DNA of 64,000 bases from Pseudoalteromonas lipolytica (GCF_001306915.1 NZ_LJTC01000004.1:258608-322607), one strand, 5' to 3'. Shown: positions 1 through 8,940, numbered from the stretch's first letter. Made by a program: numbers and translations. The notes: a model not told the origin generated them from the sequence alone.

Positions 1-450
1 CACTGTGTTATTCATTTACACACAAAAGAAACCATTGCCGTTGCAACGCAAGAAAAAGGCCTATTGCCACTTAGCCAATACTCAATGTTCTCATTGCCAT
101 CATTGTCTTATCATGGCTACGAAGGGTTAGCGGTAAACAGTGATGAGAAAAAGCGTCTACAAGATGATTTAGGCACCACTAATCACATGTTATTGGTTAA
201 TCACGGTGGCTTAACTGTTGGCCCAACGGTGGGGGATGCCTTTATGCGCTTTTATGATTTGCAGCGCGCCTGTGAAATTCAATTGGCTATTCAAGCCAGT
301 GGTCAAACGGCAATCCCGGTACCACAACCTATTATCGATAATATTTATAATCAAGCGAATGTCGTGCATAGCGGCAGCACCGGTGGTCAGTTAGCTTGGC
401 CAGCCATGTTGCGTAAAGCTTATCGTCTTGATCCTAGTTTTGCTCAGTAA
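1..450 (+). CDS. Class II aldolase/adducin-family protein, 3' part
   Basis: This is the C-terminal part of a gene whose start lies before the window; the frame is open from base 1. The family consists of zinc-dependent enzymes that cleave or epimerise sugar phosphates and sugar acids. A His-Leu-His pair near the first residues and a later NHGGLTVG stretch match the three zinc histidines of the family. The stop is 9 bases before the next gene, an enolase-superfamily acid-sugar dehydratase that has a good ribosome-binding site, so the two are probably one operon. The natural inference is that the aldolase splits the 2-keto-3-deoxy acid made by the dehydratase. The exact substrate cannot be read from the sequence. 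Confidence 0.8.
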   Translation, partial: HCVIHLHTKETIAVATQEKGLLPLSQYSMFSLPSLSYHGYEGLAVNSDEKKRLQDDLGTTNHMLLVNHGGLTVGPTVGDAFMRFYDLQRACEIQLAIQASGQTAIPVPQPIIDNIYNQANVVHSGSTGGQLAWPAMLRKAYRLDPSFAQ

Positions 451-459
451 GGAGTAACC

Positions 460-1635
460 ATGAAAGTTAATCGCGTCGAAGTGTTCGATATTCATTGTCC
501 AGACAGACCTGCTTGGACACCTGTTTTTGTGCGTATTCACACCGATGAAGGTATTAGCGGTGTGGGTGAAGCGGGTCTGGCTTATGATTTAGGTCATAGT
601 GCAGCTGCGGCAATGATCAAAGAAATGGCTGATGCCTTTTTAATTGGTCATGACCCATTTCAAACAGAAAAACTGTGGTCACGAATGCTGCGCGAAAGCT
701 TTTGGGGTTTAGGTGGCGGTCCTGTTGTGTATGCAGCAATGAGCGCCATTGATACTGCACTTTGGGATATTAAAGGTAAAGCATTAGGCTTGCCTGTTTA
801 CCAACTATTAGGTGGTAAAGTTAACGATAAGCTACGTACTTATGCATCACAATTACAGTTTGACTGGGACAGCGAATTTAAAGCGCTTGTTCACCCAGAA
901 GAATACGCAGAAGCAGCGCTTAAGGCGATGGCTGAAGGGTATGATGCGGTAAAAGTTGACCCAATCCAGTACGATAAAAACGGCAATACTTATTACGATC
1001 GCACTAACATTATTTCTCGTGCAGAAATGAAATTATATCGTGCGCGTATGCAGGCTATTCGTGAAGCAGTCGGTGACGAAGTTGACATTATTTTTGAGTG
1101 TCACAGTTTACCAGGCGCAACATCAGCAATTCAAATTGGTGAAATTGCTGAAGAGTTCGATTGTATGTATTACGAAGAGCCTGTGAATTACTTAAATCAT
1201 TCATTACACGCAAAAGTTGCTGACAAAGTAGCGGTGCCAATTGCAGGTGGTGAACGTTTGTATAACCGCTGGGGGGTGCGTCCATACTTAGAAGATCAAA
1301 GTATTGATGTGCTACAGCCAGACTTAGGCTTGTGTGGTGGTTTCACTGAAACTAAGAAAGTGTGTGATTATGCTGATATCTTTGATGTGCGTATTCAAGC
1401 TCACGTGTGTGGCGGCCCTGTAGCAACTGCAGCTTCGTTACACTTAGAAACTGCGATTCCTAACTTCTTAATTCACGAACATCACACCTACGCGATTAAG
1501 AAATGGAACCGTGAATTGTGTATTCAAGATCCACAACCTAAAAATGGTTTCTTCCAAGTATCAGAAGAGCCAGGTATCGGTATTGAATTAAATGATGAAG
1601 TCGTTATGCGCTCACAACGTGTTGAGATTAAGTAA
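460..1635 (+). CDS. Enolase-superfamily acid-sugar dehydratase (mandelate racemase subgroup)
   Basis: The 391-residue protein has the N-terminal capping domain and (beta/alpha)7 barrel of the mandelate racemase/muconate lactonizing group. The metal ligands are visible as Glu213 (FEC), Glu239/240 (YYEEP) and Glu265 (GGER). Lys165 sits at the position of the second-strand base. Asp288 (QPD) and His315 (AHVCGG) are 27 residues apart, the same spacing as the Asp270-His297 dyad of mandelate racemase, which points to abstraction of the proton next to a carboxylate. The overall form resembles acid-sugar dehydratases (galactonate, mannonate or fuconate type). An AAGGAG site precedes the ATG. The class II aldolase directly upstream supports a sugar-acid catabolic role; the substrate is unknown. 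Confidence 0.85.
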   Translation: MKVNRVEVFDIHCPDRPAWTPVFVRIHTDEGISGVGEAGLAYDLGHSAAAAMIKEMADAFLIGHDPFQTEKLWSRMLRESFWGLGGGPVVYAAMSAIDTALWDIKGKALGLPVYQLLGGKVNDKLRTYASQLQFDWDSEFKALVHPEEYAEAALKAMAEGYDAVKVDPIQYDKNGNTYYDRTNIISRAEMKLYRARMQAIREAVGDEVDIIFECHSLPGATSAIQIGEIAEEFDCMYYEEPVNYLNHSLHAKVADKVAVPIAGGERLYNRWGVRPYLEDQSIDVLQPDLGLCGGFTETKKVCDYADIFDVRIQAHVCGGPVATAASLHLETAIPNFLIHEHHTYAIKKWNRELCIQDPQPKNGFFQVSEEPGIGIELNDEVVMRSQRVEIK

Positions 1636-1654
1636 TATTCACCAACATATTATA

Positions 1655-1680
1655 AAAAAAAGCCCGCAAGGGCTTTTTTT
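1655..1680. terminator. Bidirectional rho-independent terminator
   Basis: An A-rich arm, GCCC, a GCAA tetraloop, GGGC and a run of seven T form a hairpin just after the dehydratase gene. The A and T runs flank both sides, so it can also serve the convergent lipoprotein gene on the minus strand. Confidence 0.85.
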
Positions 1681-1702
1681 ATATCTACTTTTTAGCTTTG
1701 AA

Positions 1703-2077
1703 TTAATCAACTGGTTTGCATTTCACCAAAGGAAGAGGCTCGGTCGCTTTACTATCTAAATGGCGCACAAAGCATATTTGGTTTTTAATAAGTAGCTCAA
1801 AGCGTTCTGGCATTGACAGTTGCTTGCCCATTATAAGGTTACCTTGCCCATCCATTACATTCATACTGTCAGTGACAAGCACACTGGTATTCATAAAAGC
1901 ATCATCAGCAACAGCAATTGGCTTGCTGTGCATCAACCTTGCGATGCCTTGCGCTATTAGTTCACTTTGCGGCTCAGTAAGCCGTGCATGTTGCAATTTA
2001 GGTGTAGGCTCTTGGCTTTGAGCACTACAGCCTAGTAAGGTCAAAAGCATTAATAAGCTAGCTAATTGAACTCTCAT
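1703..2077 (-). CDS. Small predicted lipoprotein of unknown function
   Basis: The protein has 124 residues with a typical lipoprotein signal: a short basic start, a leucine-rich stretch and the lipobox LLGC, so it should be lipid-anchored and exported. The mature part holds two cysteines (ICFVRHL and VKCKP) that could form a disulfide. An AGGAG ribosome-binding site lies 5 bases before the ATG. It follows the S41 peptidase gene by 9 bases on the same strand, so the two are likely cotranscribed. I do not recognise the family. Confidence 0.7.
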   Translation of the reverse strand: MRVQLASLLMLLTLLGCSAQSQEPTPKLQHARLTEPQSELIAQGIARLMHSKPIAVADDAFMNTSVLVTDSMNVMDGQGNLIMGKQLSMPERFELLIKNQICFVRHLDSKATEPLPLVKCKPVD

Positions 2078-2086
2078 GATTCGCTC

Positions 2087-3634
2087 CTATTGCTTCAATA
2101 TTTTACTTTGTTGAAGCAAGGTTGAAGTTCGTATATCACGTACTTGCGGCGTATCGTTATAAGTAGCAGGTGCAAAGCCTTGCTCACTGACTGTTGAAGT
2201 AGCTACTGGACAGCGTCCATTCTCTCGATAGCTAAGTGCAGCACTGAGCATTGCTTCATTTTCATCGCCTAGTTGGTGAGTGAAATCATCAGCAATTGCA
2301 CAGCCTGGGATTTTTACAGGTTGAAATTCACTATCGTTGCTGTTTTGTGGTGAGAAACCATCAGCATACTCACCAAACCCTTTATTATTGACGCCAGTAA
2401 ATTGAATACTGAAGTATGTGGTATCGCAATTATCAGTTGGATAAAAACCATAGGGTTTACCGCAAGTTGTTTCGCCTATTTGAATTACTTCTATATTAGC
2501 GCCCCTAAGGCCATTGATCACAGCTTCACTTGCTGAGCAGGTACTGTCTGTTGTCAGCACAAAGACTCGCTCTAAATTTAGAGAAGGTAACGAAGTACCA
2601 GGCGTAATCGCAGGATTGTCTGCAAAACCTAAAAACTCATTAGTAAACTGAACAGGCTCTAAGCGCTCCCCAGTAATAGGGTTAAAAGTTGGGTGTTGAT
2701 CATTAAAAATAGTCTGTTCAAATATTTTGCCACTGGTATTACTCTCGCCTGCCACCATATAAGCAACCTGACTTGCCATTTGAAGGAATCCGCCTGGGTT
2801 GTAACGCATATCAATAATTAAATCTTTAACATTACTTGCTGCTAAGCTGTTAAATGCGTCGTACAGAGGTTTTTCTGCAACTGCATTATGGCGATTAAAC
2901 TGGAAATAACCCACTTCACCATCCGCAAATGTTTTAACGTTACTAACCGCTTGGCCAGTAATAGTTTGTGCAGTCATGCTCACTTCACGAATTTCACTGG
3001 TATTTATATCTCGAAATACAAATGAAGTAACTTTGCCGGACTCAGATGGAAATAGGCCTGCATTCAATATATCAACCTCTGCTTGGGTCGTTGCATTTAC
3101 AAAGTCGACACCATCCACTTCGATTACTTCTAATCCTCTGCCAAGATTCAAGTTTGATGCAGGAGAGTTTGGCTCAGTATAGGAAATAATGCCTTGGCGG
3201 GGGGCGCCCGCACTTATCAATCTAAGTTTGAAACCATAACCAAAAGATTGCCCTGATTGGCTTTGAGCTTGCCATTCAGCTGTGGGTAAACTACTGTGGA
3301 AATTATCTTTTTTAGCACCTGAATCTGTAGTGTTTTCAGTTTTTAATAAAGCGAAATAATTTAATACCCCTTCAGTTAGCGCAGGGTCTCGATCAACTAT
3401 TTCGTCATACCACAGATAAGTTTCATGACTCCAAGCTCGTAACCAATGCTTCTCATTGAGTGCTTGGCATTGTTGATCAAATTTGCTTGATGGCTCAAAT
3501 ACACCTTGAGTCCAAGTGATGTCTTCACTAGCAATTACGTCTGAATCTGAACTGCCGGAACCACCGCAACCAACTAAAATCAGCGAGCAAATAAAGGTAC
3601 TACTTGCCATAGGTTTTTTTAAAGCATTAAACAT
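2087..3634 (-). CDS. S41-family peptidase lipoprotein (C-terminal-processing type)
   Basis: The 515-residue protein starts with a lipoprotein signal ending in LVGC (Cys23) followed by a Gly/Ser/Asp-rich linker. A PDZ-like region (about residues 130-195) precedes the S41 catalytic fold, recognised by LIIDMRYNPGG (about 272-282) and by the serine motif TDSTCSASE (about 362-370) that carries the nucleophile. A later ETTCGKPYG stretch also fits the family. S41 enzymes trim C-termini of periplasmic proteins; the lipid anchor places this one at the envelope. Several cysteines outside the active site suggest disulfides. It precedes a small lipoprotein gene by 9 bases. The physiological substrate is unknown. 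Confidence 0.85.
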   Translation of the reverse strand: MFNALKKPMASSTFICSLILVGCGGSGSSDSDVIASEDITWTQGVFEPSSKFDQQCQALNEKHWLRAWSHETYLWYDEIVDRDPALTEGVLNYFALLKTENTTDSGAKKDNFHSSLPTAEWQAQSQSGQSFGYGFKLRLISAGAPRQGIISYTEPNSPASNLNLGRGLEVIEVDGVDFVNATTQAEVDILNAGLFPSESGKVTSFVFRDINTSEIREVSMTAQTITGQAVSNVKTFADGEVGYFQFNRHNAVAEKPLYDAFNSLAASNVKDLIIDMRYNPGGFLQMASQVAYMVAGESNTSGKIFEQTIFNDQHPTFNPITGERLEPVQFTNEFLGFADNPAITPGTSLPSLNLERVFVLTTDSTCSASEAVINGLRGANIEVIQIGETTCGKPYGFYPTDNCDTTYFSIQFTGVNNKGFGEYADGFSPQNSNDSEFQPVKIPGCAIADDFTHQLGDENEAMLSAALSYRENGRCPVATSTVSEQGFAPATYNDTPQVRDIRTSTLLQQSKILKQ

Positions 3635-3680
3635 AAAACAGAGTTCCAGATAAATTAACTTATTTGAATATAGCTAGTTT

Positions 3681-4523
3681 TTAAGCAATTAGATAGATTT
3701 CGCAGGCGTTTTTATAGCTAAGTTGATGCCATAAACTCGGCAGCGAGCACAGTGAGTGATAGTGTTGCCAGCAGTTTTCGTAACTGGTATTTATTTGGCA
3801 TACAGGAAAGTTACTGGCAAACATAACGCGATGCTCACCAAAGTACTTAACTAAATTATTAACCAGCCATAGGTGTTTGTTTGTGGCAATTTGTGTGAAC
3901 TCCAACCCTGAGAACTTTATCGCGATATTATCGCAGCGGCTGAGTTTAATGATTGCTTCAAGCCATCTTTGCTCATCACTAATAAAGCCTAAATGATTAA
4001 TCACCACTCGTAGTGATGGTAGTGCTGTGCAATACTTAATAAGCTGCTCAGTTATCTGTATGTTTTCAATTTCAAACTGTGCTTCAAAGTGTAAGTTTTC
4101 GGCTGCGAGAAAGGCTAGATTATCTAGGCAGTGGGGAGTTAATAAGCGCCTAGCTTCATCACCTTCTGTTATATCGCGAATACCAACTAAAGATGGATGT
4201 TCTAACTTATTGAGTGACGCTTCAAATTGCTTGGGAGATACGTCAATCGGGCTGTAGCTGATTGCGCGATACGGAATGTCGTCTAAATGCGTTGCAAGCC
4301 AATTGAGCTCATTAATTGGTGCTTGATTATCAAAGCCAGCTTCAATATGCACCAAGGCTTCTAGTTGAAATGGACAAGCAGCTTTAAGTTCAGAAGCGAC
4401 AATTTGCTTTTTAATTTTATCTAGATTTGGCCAAGCGGGGGGATTACTACCTTGTAGCCAAGTGTATTGACCCTCAGTGAGGTTAAAAAAGTGCACATGA
4501 GGGTCAATAATTTTGTCGCTCAT
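3681..4523 (-). CDS. COG3618-type amidohydrolase (probable sugar lactonase)
   Basis: The 280-residue protein is a TIM-barrel amidohydrolase of the COG3618 group, which includes L-fuconolactonase and L-rhamnonolactonase. It opens with DPHVHFF, the metal HxH pair (His9, His11), and has INHLGF later. The strand-8 motif reads ASNFPV, with Asn where many relatives have Asp; I believe this variant is common within the group. Its start overlaps the stop of the SDR gene by 4 bases (ATGA), showing translational coupling. An SDR plus lactonase pair would oxidise an aldose to a lactone and open it to the acid, fitting the dehydratase and aldolase at the window start. The sugar is not known. Confidence 0.75.
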   Translation of the reverse strand: MSDKIIDPHVHFFNLTEGQYTWLQGSNPPAWPNLDKIKKQIVASELKAACPFQLEALVHIEAGFDNQAPINELNWLATHLDDIPYRAISYSPIDVSPKQFEASLNKLEHPSLVGIRDITEGDEARRLLTPHCLDNLAFLAAENLHFEAQFEIENIQITEQLIKYCTALPSLRVVINHLGFISDEQRWLEAIIKLSRCDNIAIKFSGLEFTQIATNKHLWLVNNLVKYFGEHRVMFASNFPVCQINTSYENCWQHYHSLCSLPSLWHQLSYKNACEIYLIA

Positions 4524-5245
4524 TGCGTGGTGTATCCACCATCAATACTTTGTAAGCTGCCAGTGATAAAGCTCGCTTCTGGGCTTATTAAAAAATTAAC
4601 CAAAGCAGCAATTTCTTCGGGTTGCCCTAAACGGCCTAACGGCTGCAGCGCGGCTTCTTCAGCAACAATCTCTGCTTTATCTGCACCACTGCGCTGACAG
4701 TAGGCATCAATCGCATTATGAAACAGTGGTGTTTCTATCGTACCCGGACAAACCGCATTAGCACGAATGTTAAACGCGGCATAATCCAGTGCAGTCGTTT
4801 TTGCCATTGAAGCCAGTGCATGCTTGGTCAGGTTATAAGCAAACGAGTTTGGTTTGCCGATAATTGCCTGATCAGAGGCAACCACTACAATACTGCCTCC
4901 TTGCTGACTTTTCATGCTAGGTAATACAGCTTGAATTGCGGCATAGGCACCTTTCACATTGAGCGCAAATAGGGCATCAAACGTTGCTTCGTCGGTATTT
5001 TCAATGTTGGCACTTAAATGACGACCCGCATTAGAAATTAAAGCATCGACACGACCCTCTTCTGCAACAATATCGGCGATAGTCGACTTCACTTGCTGAG
5101 TATTACTGACATCACAGTGGCGATAATTGCCCTCTGATGGGGTAATATCTAAGTTATAAACTGTGTAGGCTTCACGTTCTAAACGCTCGACTATCGCTTT
5201 GCCAATACCTTTACTGCCACCGGTGACAATTGCAACGTTTGTCAT
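4520..5245 (-). CDS. Short-chain dehydrogenase/reductase (SDR)
   Basis: This 241-residue classical SDR shows the nucleotide-binding motif TGGSKGIGKA near residues 8-17, the NAG motif (LISNAGR), a serine in VVVASDQA, and the catalytic YNLTK. The C-terminus ITGSLQSIDGGYT is typical of the glucose dehydrogenase/3-oxoacyl-ACP reductase-like group. It is coupled to the downstream amidohydrolase through a 4-base overlap and follows slyD by 9 bases. With the lactonase next door, oxidation of an aldose to a lactone is the most likely role, but sequence alone does not fix the substrate. Confidence 0.8.
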   Translation of the reverse strand: MTNVAIVTGGSKGIGKAIVERLEREAYTVYNLDITPSEGNYRHCDVSNTQQVKSTIADIVAEEGRVDALISNAGRHLSANIENTDEATFDALFALNVKGAYAAIQAVLPSMKSQQGGSIVVVASDQAIIGKPNSFAYNLTKHALASMAKTTALDYAAFNIRANAVCPGTIETPLFHNAIDAYCQRSGADKAEIVAEEAALQPLGRLGQPEEIAALVNFLISPEASFITGSLQSIDGGYTTQ

Positions 5246-5254
5246 TATTTACCC

Positions 5255-5743
5255 TTAGTGGCTGTGGCCACAACCGCCTTCACCGTGCACGTGGCCGTGA
5301 GATAATTCTTCAGCTGTCGCTTGGCGAACATTAATTACTTCAACGTCAAATGTCAGCGTTTTACCTGCAAATGGATGGTTTAAGTCACAATCTGCATTGA
5401 AACGACCTACTTTAACGATAGTTACTTGGTGACGACCTTGATTTGAATGAACGATAGCAGTCATACCTGGCTTCCACACTTTTGTGTTGCCTTGTAAGTG
5501 CTTAAGTGGAATACGTTGAATTAGGTTATCAACGCGTTCGCCGTAAGATTCGCTAGGCTCAAGTGTTACGCTAAAATTATCGCCAGCCGCTTTACCTTCA
5601 AGGGCTTTCTCAAGACCAGGAAGCATGCCTTCAGTACCATGGATATATGAAAGTGGCTCGCCATCTTTACTTGATTCGATTTGCTCGCCTGCTTCACTAA
5701 GTGTGTAGTGAAACTCAACTGCTGCGTCTTTACTGATCTGCAT
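5255..5743 (-). CDS. slyD: FKBP-type peptidyl-prolyl isomerase SlyD
   Basis: The 162-residue protein matches SlyD: an FKBP fold starting MQISKDAAVEFHYTL, an inserted chaperone flap (about residues 70-120), and a metal-binding His/Cys-rich tail (HGHVHGEGG followed by CGHSH). SlyD catalyses proline isomerisation, acts as a cytoplasmic chaperone and delivers nickel. The tail is shorter than in E. coli. The gene lies 9 bases upstream of the SDR gene on the same strand, an unusual partnership that suggests read-through into the sugar genes. Confidence 0.95.
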   Translation of the reverse strand: MQISKDAAVEFHYTLSEAGEQIESSKDGEPLSYIHGTEGMLPGLEKALEGKAAGDNFSVTLEPSESYGERVDNLIQRIPLKHLQGNTKVWKPGMTAIVHSNQGRHQVTIVKVGRFNADCDLNHPFAGKTLTFDVEVINVRQATAEELSHGHVHGEGGCGHSH

Positions 5744-5806
5744 GTTATTTCTCTTTAGAATTTAAATATAGGCACTGATTTTACGCTAACCACAAGTGCT
5801 GAGCAA

Positions 5807-7303
5807 TCAAGGCTTTTTCAATGAGCTTTCAATCCCTGACAGCATGGTTTCACTTGCTGGCACTTGTGGTTCAGTTGGCTTAGCTTGAGGTAAGTGCAAT
5901 GTTAAAATAGTACCGGGTTTTAAAATGCTGGTAGCGCTGAGCTTATTCCACGTTGCGACGTCTTTATGAGGCACGTCGTATAGCTGACTAATACTCCAAA
6001 TTGAGTCTCCAGGTTTAACCTGATAGTCGATAGCGATTGTAGAAATGACTTCTTCATGTTGCTCAAGGTAGGGACTGATATTGTAATCAACCAATAATGA
6101 TTCCGGCATGGTTTGTGGTTGTGATAAGCGCAATTGTTCACCTACCTTAATCAAATTTGTTGTTTTATCGTTGAGAGTTTTTAGATCTTTTACAGACATT
6201 TTAAAACGCCTTGAAATACTGTAAAGGGTATCGTCTTTTTGTACTGTGTATTCTCCAGCAAAATTGTTGCGAAACAGTTTGCTTTGTAACAGCGTACGGC
6301 GCTCTATTGGCAGAAGTAAAGTATGTGGGCCATTCGGGGAACTTTGGTTTTTTAAATACCCTGGATTTAATTTATGGAGCTGATTATGGCCGATGCCAGA
6401 TAAATTAGCGATCACTGAAAAATCAAATTGTTGGCCTACATCAAACTCTGTGGTGAGTGCTTTATTCGCTAATTTCGGGCGTTTTAAACCTTTTTCTGGG
6501 TGCTTTAGTAAATAGCTAAGCGCCAAAAGTTTAGGAATATATTCAGCGGTTTCTTTTGGTAACGATAACGACCAATAATCAGTTTTCTTGCCAAGCTTTT
6601 TATTTTTTTCGATCGCTTTTTTAACGCGTCCTTCACCACTGTTATAGGCGGCAAGGGCATGCAGCCAATCACCATCAAAGCGTTTATGTAAGTAACTTAA
6701 ATAAGCTAATGCGGCATCGGTTGAAGCAAGTATGTCTTGGCGGCCGTCATACCATTGGTCGCTTTGCACACCAAAATGATAGGCTGTCGCGCCGACTAGC
6801 TGCCAAACACCTACCGCTTGCTCTGATGATCGTATTGTTGGTCTAAAATCACTTTCAACAAAGGGTAATAAGGCCAATTCCATCGGTAGCTTTTGTTGTT
6901 CGATACGTGTGACGATATGATACAAATAAGGTGCCGCACGTTTATTTACTTTAATTAGGTAATTGGGTTGTTTTAAATACCATTTTACTCGTGCAGATGT
7001 ATGTTTATTGGTTTGAAATACCAGCGTTAAATTGTTGGCGATATGCTGCCACAGATCTTTCGCGCGAGGCTTTGCTAGTGGAATATTATTGACTGCTATG
7101 GGCGCAGCAATAGGGCGAGGTTCGACAGCCGTTGAATCGACAAACTCACTAGGTGCTTGTCGGGTTGTTAAATCGGGCTCGTAATGGCTAAAAATCTCCG
7201 GCCTTGCCCGTTGCTGTTCTGTTTCTTGCTGAGTTAGTTGGCATCCTTGTAAGCCAATAAACAAGCTCAGCAAAAGTAAATATTTCAAACTTACTTGAGC
7301 CAT
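5807..7303 (-). CDS. mltD: Membrane-bound lytic murein transglycosylase D with LysM repeats
   Basis: The 498-residue lipoprotein (lipobox IGLQGC, Cys21) has an SLT transglycosylase domain at about residues 120-250 with catalytic Glu150 in LLPFVESDF and the motif AYNSGEG at 219-225. Two LysM peptidoglycan-binding repeats follow (about 350-395 and 425-475, each opening with a VQKDDTLYSI- or VKPGDSIWSI-like stretch). MltD cleaves the beta-1,4 glycosidic bond of murein and forms 1,6-anhydromuramic ends. It should sit on the inner face of the outer membrane. An AAAGGA site precedes the ATG. The gene is preceded by an MBL-fold hydrolase gene on the same strand. Confidence 0.93.
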   Translation of the reverse strand: MAQVSLKYLLLLSLFIGLQGCQLTQQETEQQRARPEIFSHYEPDLTTRQAPSEFVDSTAVEPRPIAAPIAVNNIPLAKPRAKDLWQHIANNLTLVFQTNKHTSARVKWYLKQPNYLIKVNKRAAPYLYHIVTRIEQQKLPMELALLPFVESDFRPTIRSSEQAVGVWQLVGATAYHFGVQSDQWYDGRQDILASTDAALAYLSYLHKRFDGDWLHALAAYNSGEGRVKKAIEKNKKLGKKTDYWSLSLPKETAEYIPKLLALSYLLKHPEKGLKRPKLANKALTTEFDVGQQFDFSVIANLSGIGHNQLHKLNPGYLKNQSSPNGPHTLLLPIERRTLLQSKLFRNNFAGEYTVQKDDTLYSISRRFKMSVKDLKTLNDKTTNLIKVGEQLRLSQPQTMPESLLVDYNISPYLEQHEEVISTIAIDYQVKPGDSIWSISQLYDVPHKDVATWNKLSATSILKPGTILTLHLPQAKPTEPQVPASETMLSGIESSLKKP

Positions 7304-7331
7304 ATAATAAAATCCTTTTACTATTTTAGCC

Positions 7332-8318
7332 CTATTTTGACAACTTGCCCTGTTTAAGTCCAGCTTCTAAAAACATAGAAAACGCTCTTTCACCCACTTC
7401 ATCTAGCTGGTATTGCTGTTTTATCTCAGTAGGAAAAAGCGGAATTAATTCACTAACGGGCTTATCTGGTGAGGAGTTTGTCATCTCTTGAATGGTTTTT
7501 AAAAACCTTAAAGGGAGTGCAAGTCCAGCAGGTGTCAGTGGCTTACCGTGACCCGGTAAAATAGTTGTCAGTGTGGTATTTTTTTGAATATCTTGCAGCG
7601 CACTTATCCAGCTAGAAAACGAGCCATGTCCTGGGTAGGGTAAGCTGTCGACTATATCGCCACCCAATAGCACGCGACCTTGATCGGCACTAAGGGTCAG
7701 ATCACCCTTAGTATGCGCTTGGTAGGGTGTAATAACGATGGGGTAGTTACCAAGGTCTAGCTGTGTTGATTCAGTTATGTTAATAGCTGGTGGGTTCAGG
7801 GTGAGCTCTCGCCAGCGAAATAAGCGTTTTTTAGCAAGTTCTAGTTTGTCGCGCCAAACTGCTTGCTGATCTTCAGGTTGATTGGCAAGGCGTTGATAGC
7901 TCAGTTCTATGCTTTTTTCATAACCATCTAATTTATCAGTCAATGCTTGCTGCATTGCAACAAACTCAGTCGCTACTTGCTGATGTACGATGAGCTTAGC
8001 TTCAGGGAACTCAGCCTGTAAAACGGCCAAGCCTAGTAGATGATCATCATGATAATGACTCGCCACCAAATAACATAATGGTGTTTTTAAGCGTTTTTTT
8101 AGCTGCTCTGCGAGCTTTTCTACTTCAGCAAAGTTACCACTGGCATCAAACATTAAGGCACATTCTTTACCCTCTATCAGCACTTGATTCGAATCGTAAA
8201 AACGCAGCTTATTTTGTTGTTGTAGAAATTGGATTTCGGGAGTGATGCTATGCCAGCTAACGCTTGCTTTGGCGCTATAGCTTACGAAAAGACAGATTAA
8301 AAAAGCACAAAATCGCAT
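7332..8318 (-). CDS. Exported MBL-fold metallo-hydrolase
   Basis: The 328-residue protein has an N-terminal signal peptide (hydrophobic start, cleavage likely after SAKA) and the metallo-beta-lactamase zinc signature HxHxDH at residues 88-93. Further ligands appear in QAHTKGD, GGDIVD and PGHGKPL. A helical insertion of about 50 residues lies between the first and second halves. The fold covers hydrolases of many substrates. Nothing here shows that it is a resistance enzyme, and the substrate is unknown. It sits between zapA and mltD on the same strand, separated from zapA by a terminator. Confidence 0.8.
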   Translation of the reverse strand: MRFCAFLICLFVSYSAKASVSWHSITPEIQFLQQQNKLRFYDSNQVLIEGKECALMFDASGNFAEVEKLAEQLKKRLKTPLCYLVASHYHDDHLLGLAVLQAEFPEAKLIVHQQVATEFVAMQQALTDKLDGYEKSIELSYQRLANQPEDQQAVWRDKLELAKKRLFRWRELTLNPPAINITESTQLDLGNYPIVITPYQAHTKGDLTLSADQGRVLLGGDIVDSLPYPGHGSFSSWISALQDIQKNTTLTTILPGHGKPLTPAGLALPLRFLKTIQEMTNSSPDKPVSELIPLFPTEIKQQYQLDEVGERAFSMFLEAGLKQGKLSK

Positions 8319-8360
8319 GGTGTTTCGCTCGAATAGGTGTCAGTGCTGTTGATTGTAAAC

Positions 8361-8386
8361 AAAAAAAGCGCCAGATGCGCTTTTTT
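8361..8386. terminator. Rho-independent terminator after zapA
   Basis: GCGC-CAGAT-GCGC flanked by A6 and T6 gives a short, symmetrical hairpin immediately past the zapA stop codon on the minus strand. Confidence 0.7.
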
Positions 8387-8674
8387 CTAAATACTAAGGT
8401 GTTGGCTGAGCTTATCTATTAAGCTGTCATGTTGTTGCTCTTGTTCAGCTTGTTGCGATTTTACTTCAAGCAATTCATGACTTAGATGCAATGCTGCCAT
8501 CAGCAACGCTTTTTGGTCATTGCGAACCGATGAGCGTTGTTTCATTTGCTCCACTAAGTCATTCAAATTTTGTGCAGCAGCAACTAGGGCATGCTCTTGC
8601 CCAGGAGGGCAAGAAAACTCATGTTCTTTACCTAGTAGCTCTACGGTGACCCGCTGACTTTGTGGGCTGCTCAT
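8387..8674 (-). CDS. zapA: Cell division protein ZapA
   Basis: The 95-residue protein has the ZapA pattern: an N-terminal beta region (VTVELLGKEHEFSCP), a helix with LVAAAQNLNDLVEQMKQ, the conserved segment ALLMAALHLSHELL, and a long C-terminal coiled coil rich in Gln and Glu. ZapA binds and bundles FtsZ filaments at the division site. Its start overlaps the stop of the coiled-coil gene upstream by one base. In many gammaproteobacteria the 6S RNA gene and fau follow zapA; here a terminator and an MBL hydrolase do. Confidence 0.92.
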   Translation of the reverse strand: MSSPQSQRVTVELLGKEHEFSCPPGQEHALVAAAQNLNDLVEQMKQRSSVRNDQKALLMAALHLSHELLEVKSQQAEQEQQHDSLIDKLSQHLSI

Positions 8675-8940
8675 TAGCTAGCCTGTTGAACGCTTTGTAA
8701 TTTCTCAAGCAGTCCAGTCAATGTGCTGCTTGTATCTTTTTGTTTCTCTTCGTTTTCGAGTACTTCTAGTTGCAGAGTTTCGTTCTCATCTAAAAGCTTA
8801 GCGGTTTGTTCTTGTAAGCTTTTAACTTCACTTTCAAGTTCGCTGTTGCGAAGGATTAATTTGTCGATCAGTTGTTCGAGTTGGGAAAGAGTTTCGTTAT
8901 TCATAAATGCGCTCATAAAACTGTGATTATTGTCATGCAA
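8674..8940 (-). CDS. Short coiled-coil protein next to zapA (TIGR02449-like)
   Basis: The product is almost entirely a heptad coiled coil (LSQLEQLIDKLILRNSELESEV onward), as in the small TIGR02449 family found directly upstream of zapA in many gammaproteobacteria. A role in division together with ZapA is inferred from this constant neighbourhood. The start is uncertain: the listed one gives 88 residues, but the in-frame ATG codons at residues 9 and 13 would give about the family's usual length, and none of the three has a strong Shine-Dalgarno. Confidence 0.7.
   Translation of the reverse strand: MHDNNHSFMSAFMNNETLSQLEQLIDKLILRNSELESEVKSLQEQTAKLLDENETLQLEVLENEEKQKDTSSTLTGLLEKLQSVQQAS

Noticed and set aside
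3681-4523. Inactive amidohydrolase because of Asn in ASNFPV
   Set aside because: Asn at this place seems to be a normal variant in part of the COG3618 group, so it is not taken as loss of function.
8319-8386. 6S RNA gene (ssrS) after zapA
   Set aside because: The space of 68 bases is too small and holds only a terminator; the usual zapA-ssrS-fau order is broken here.
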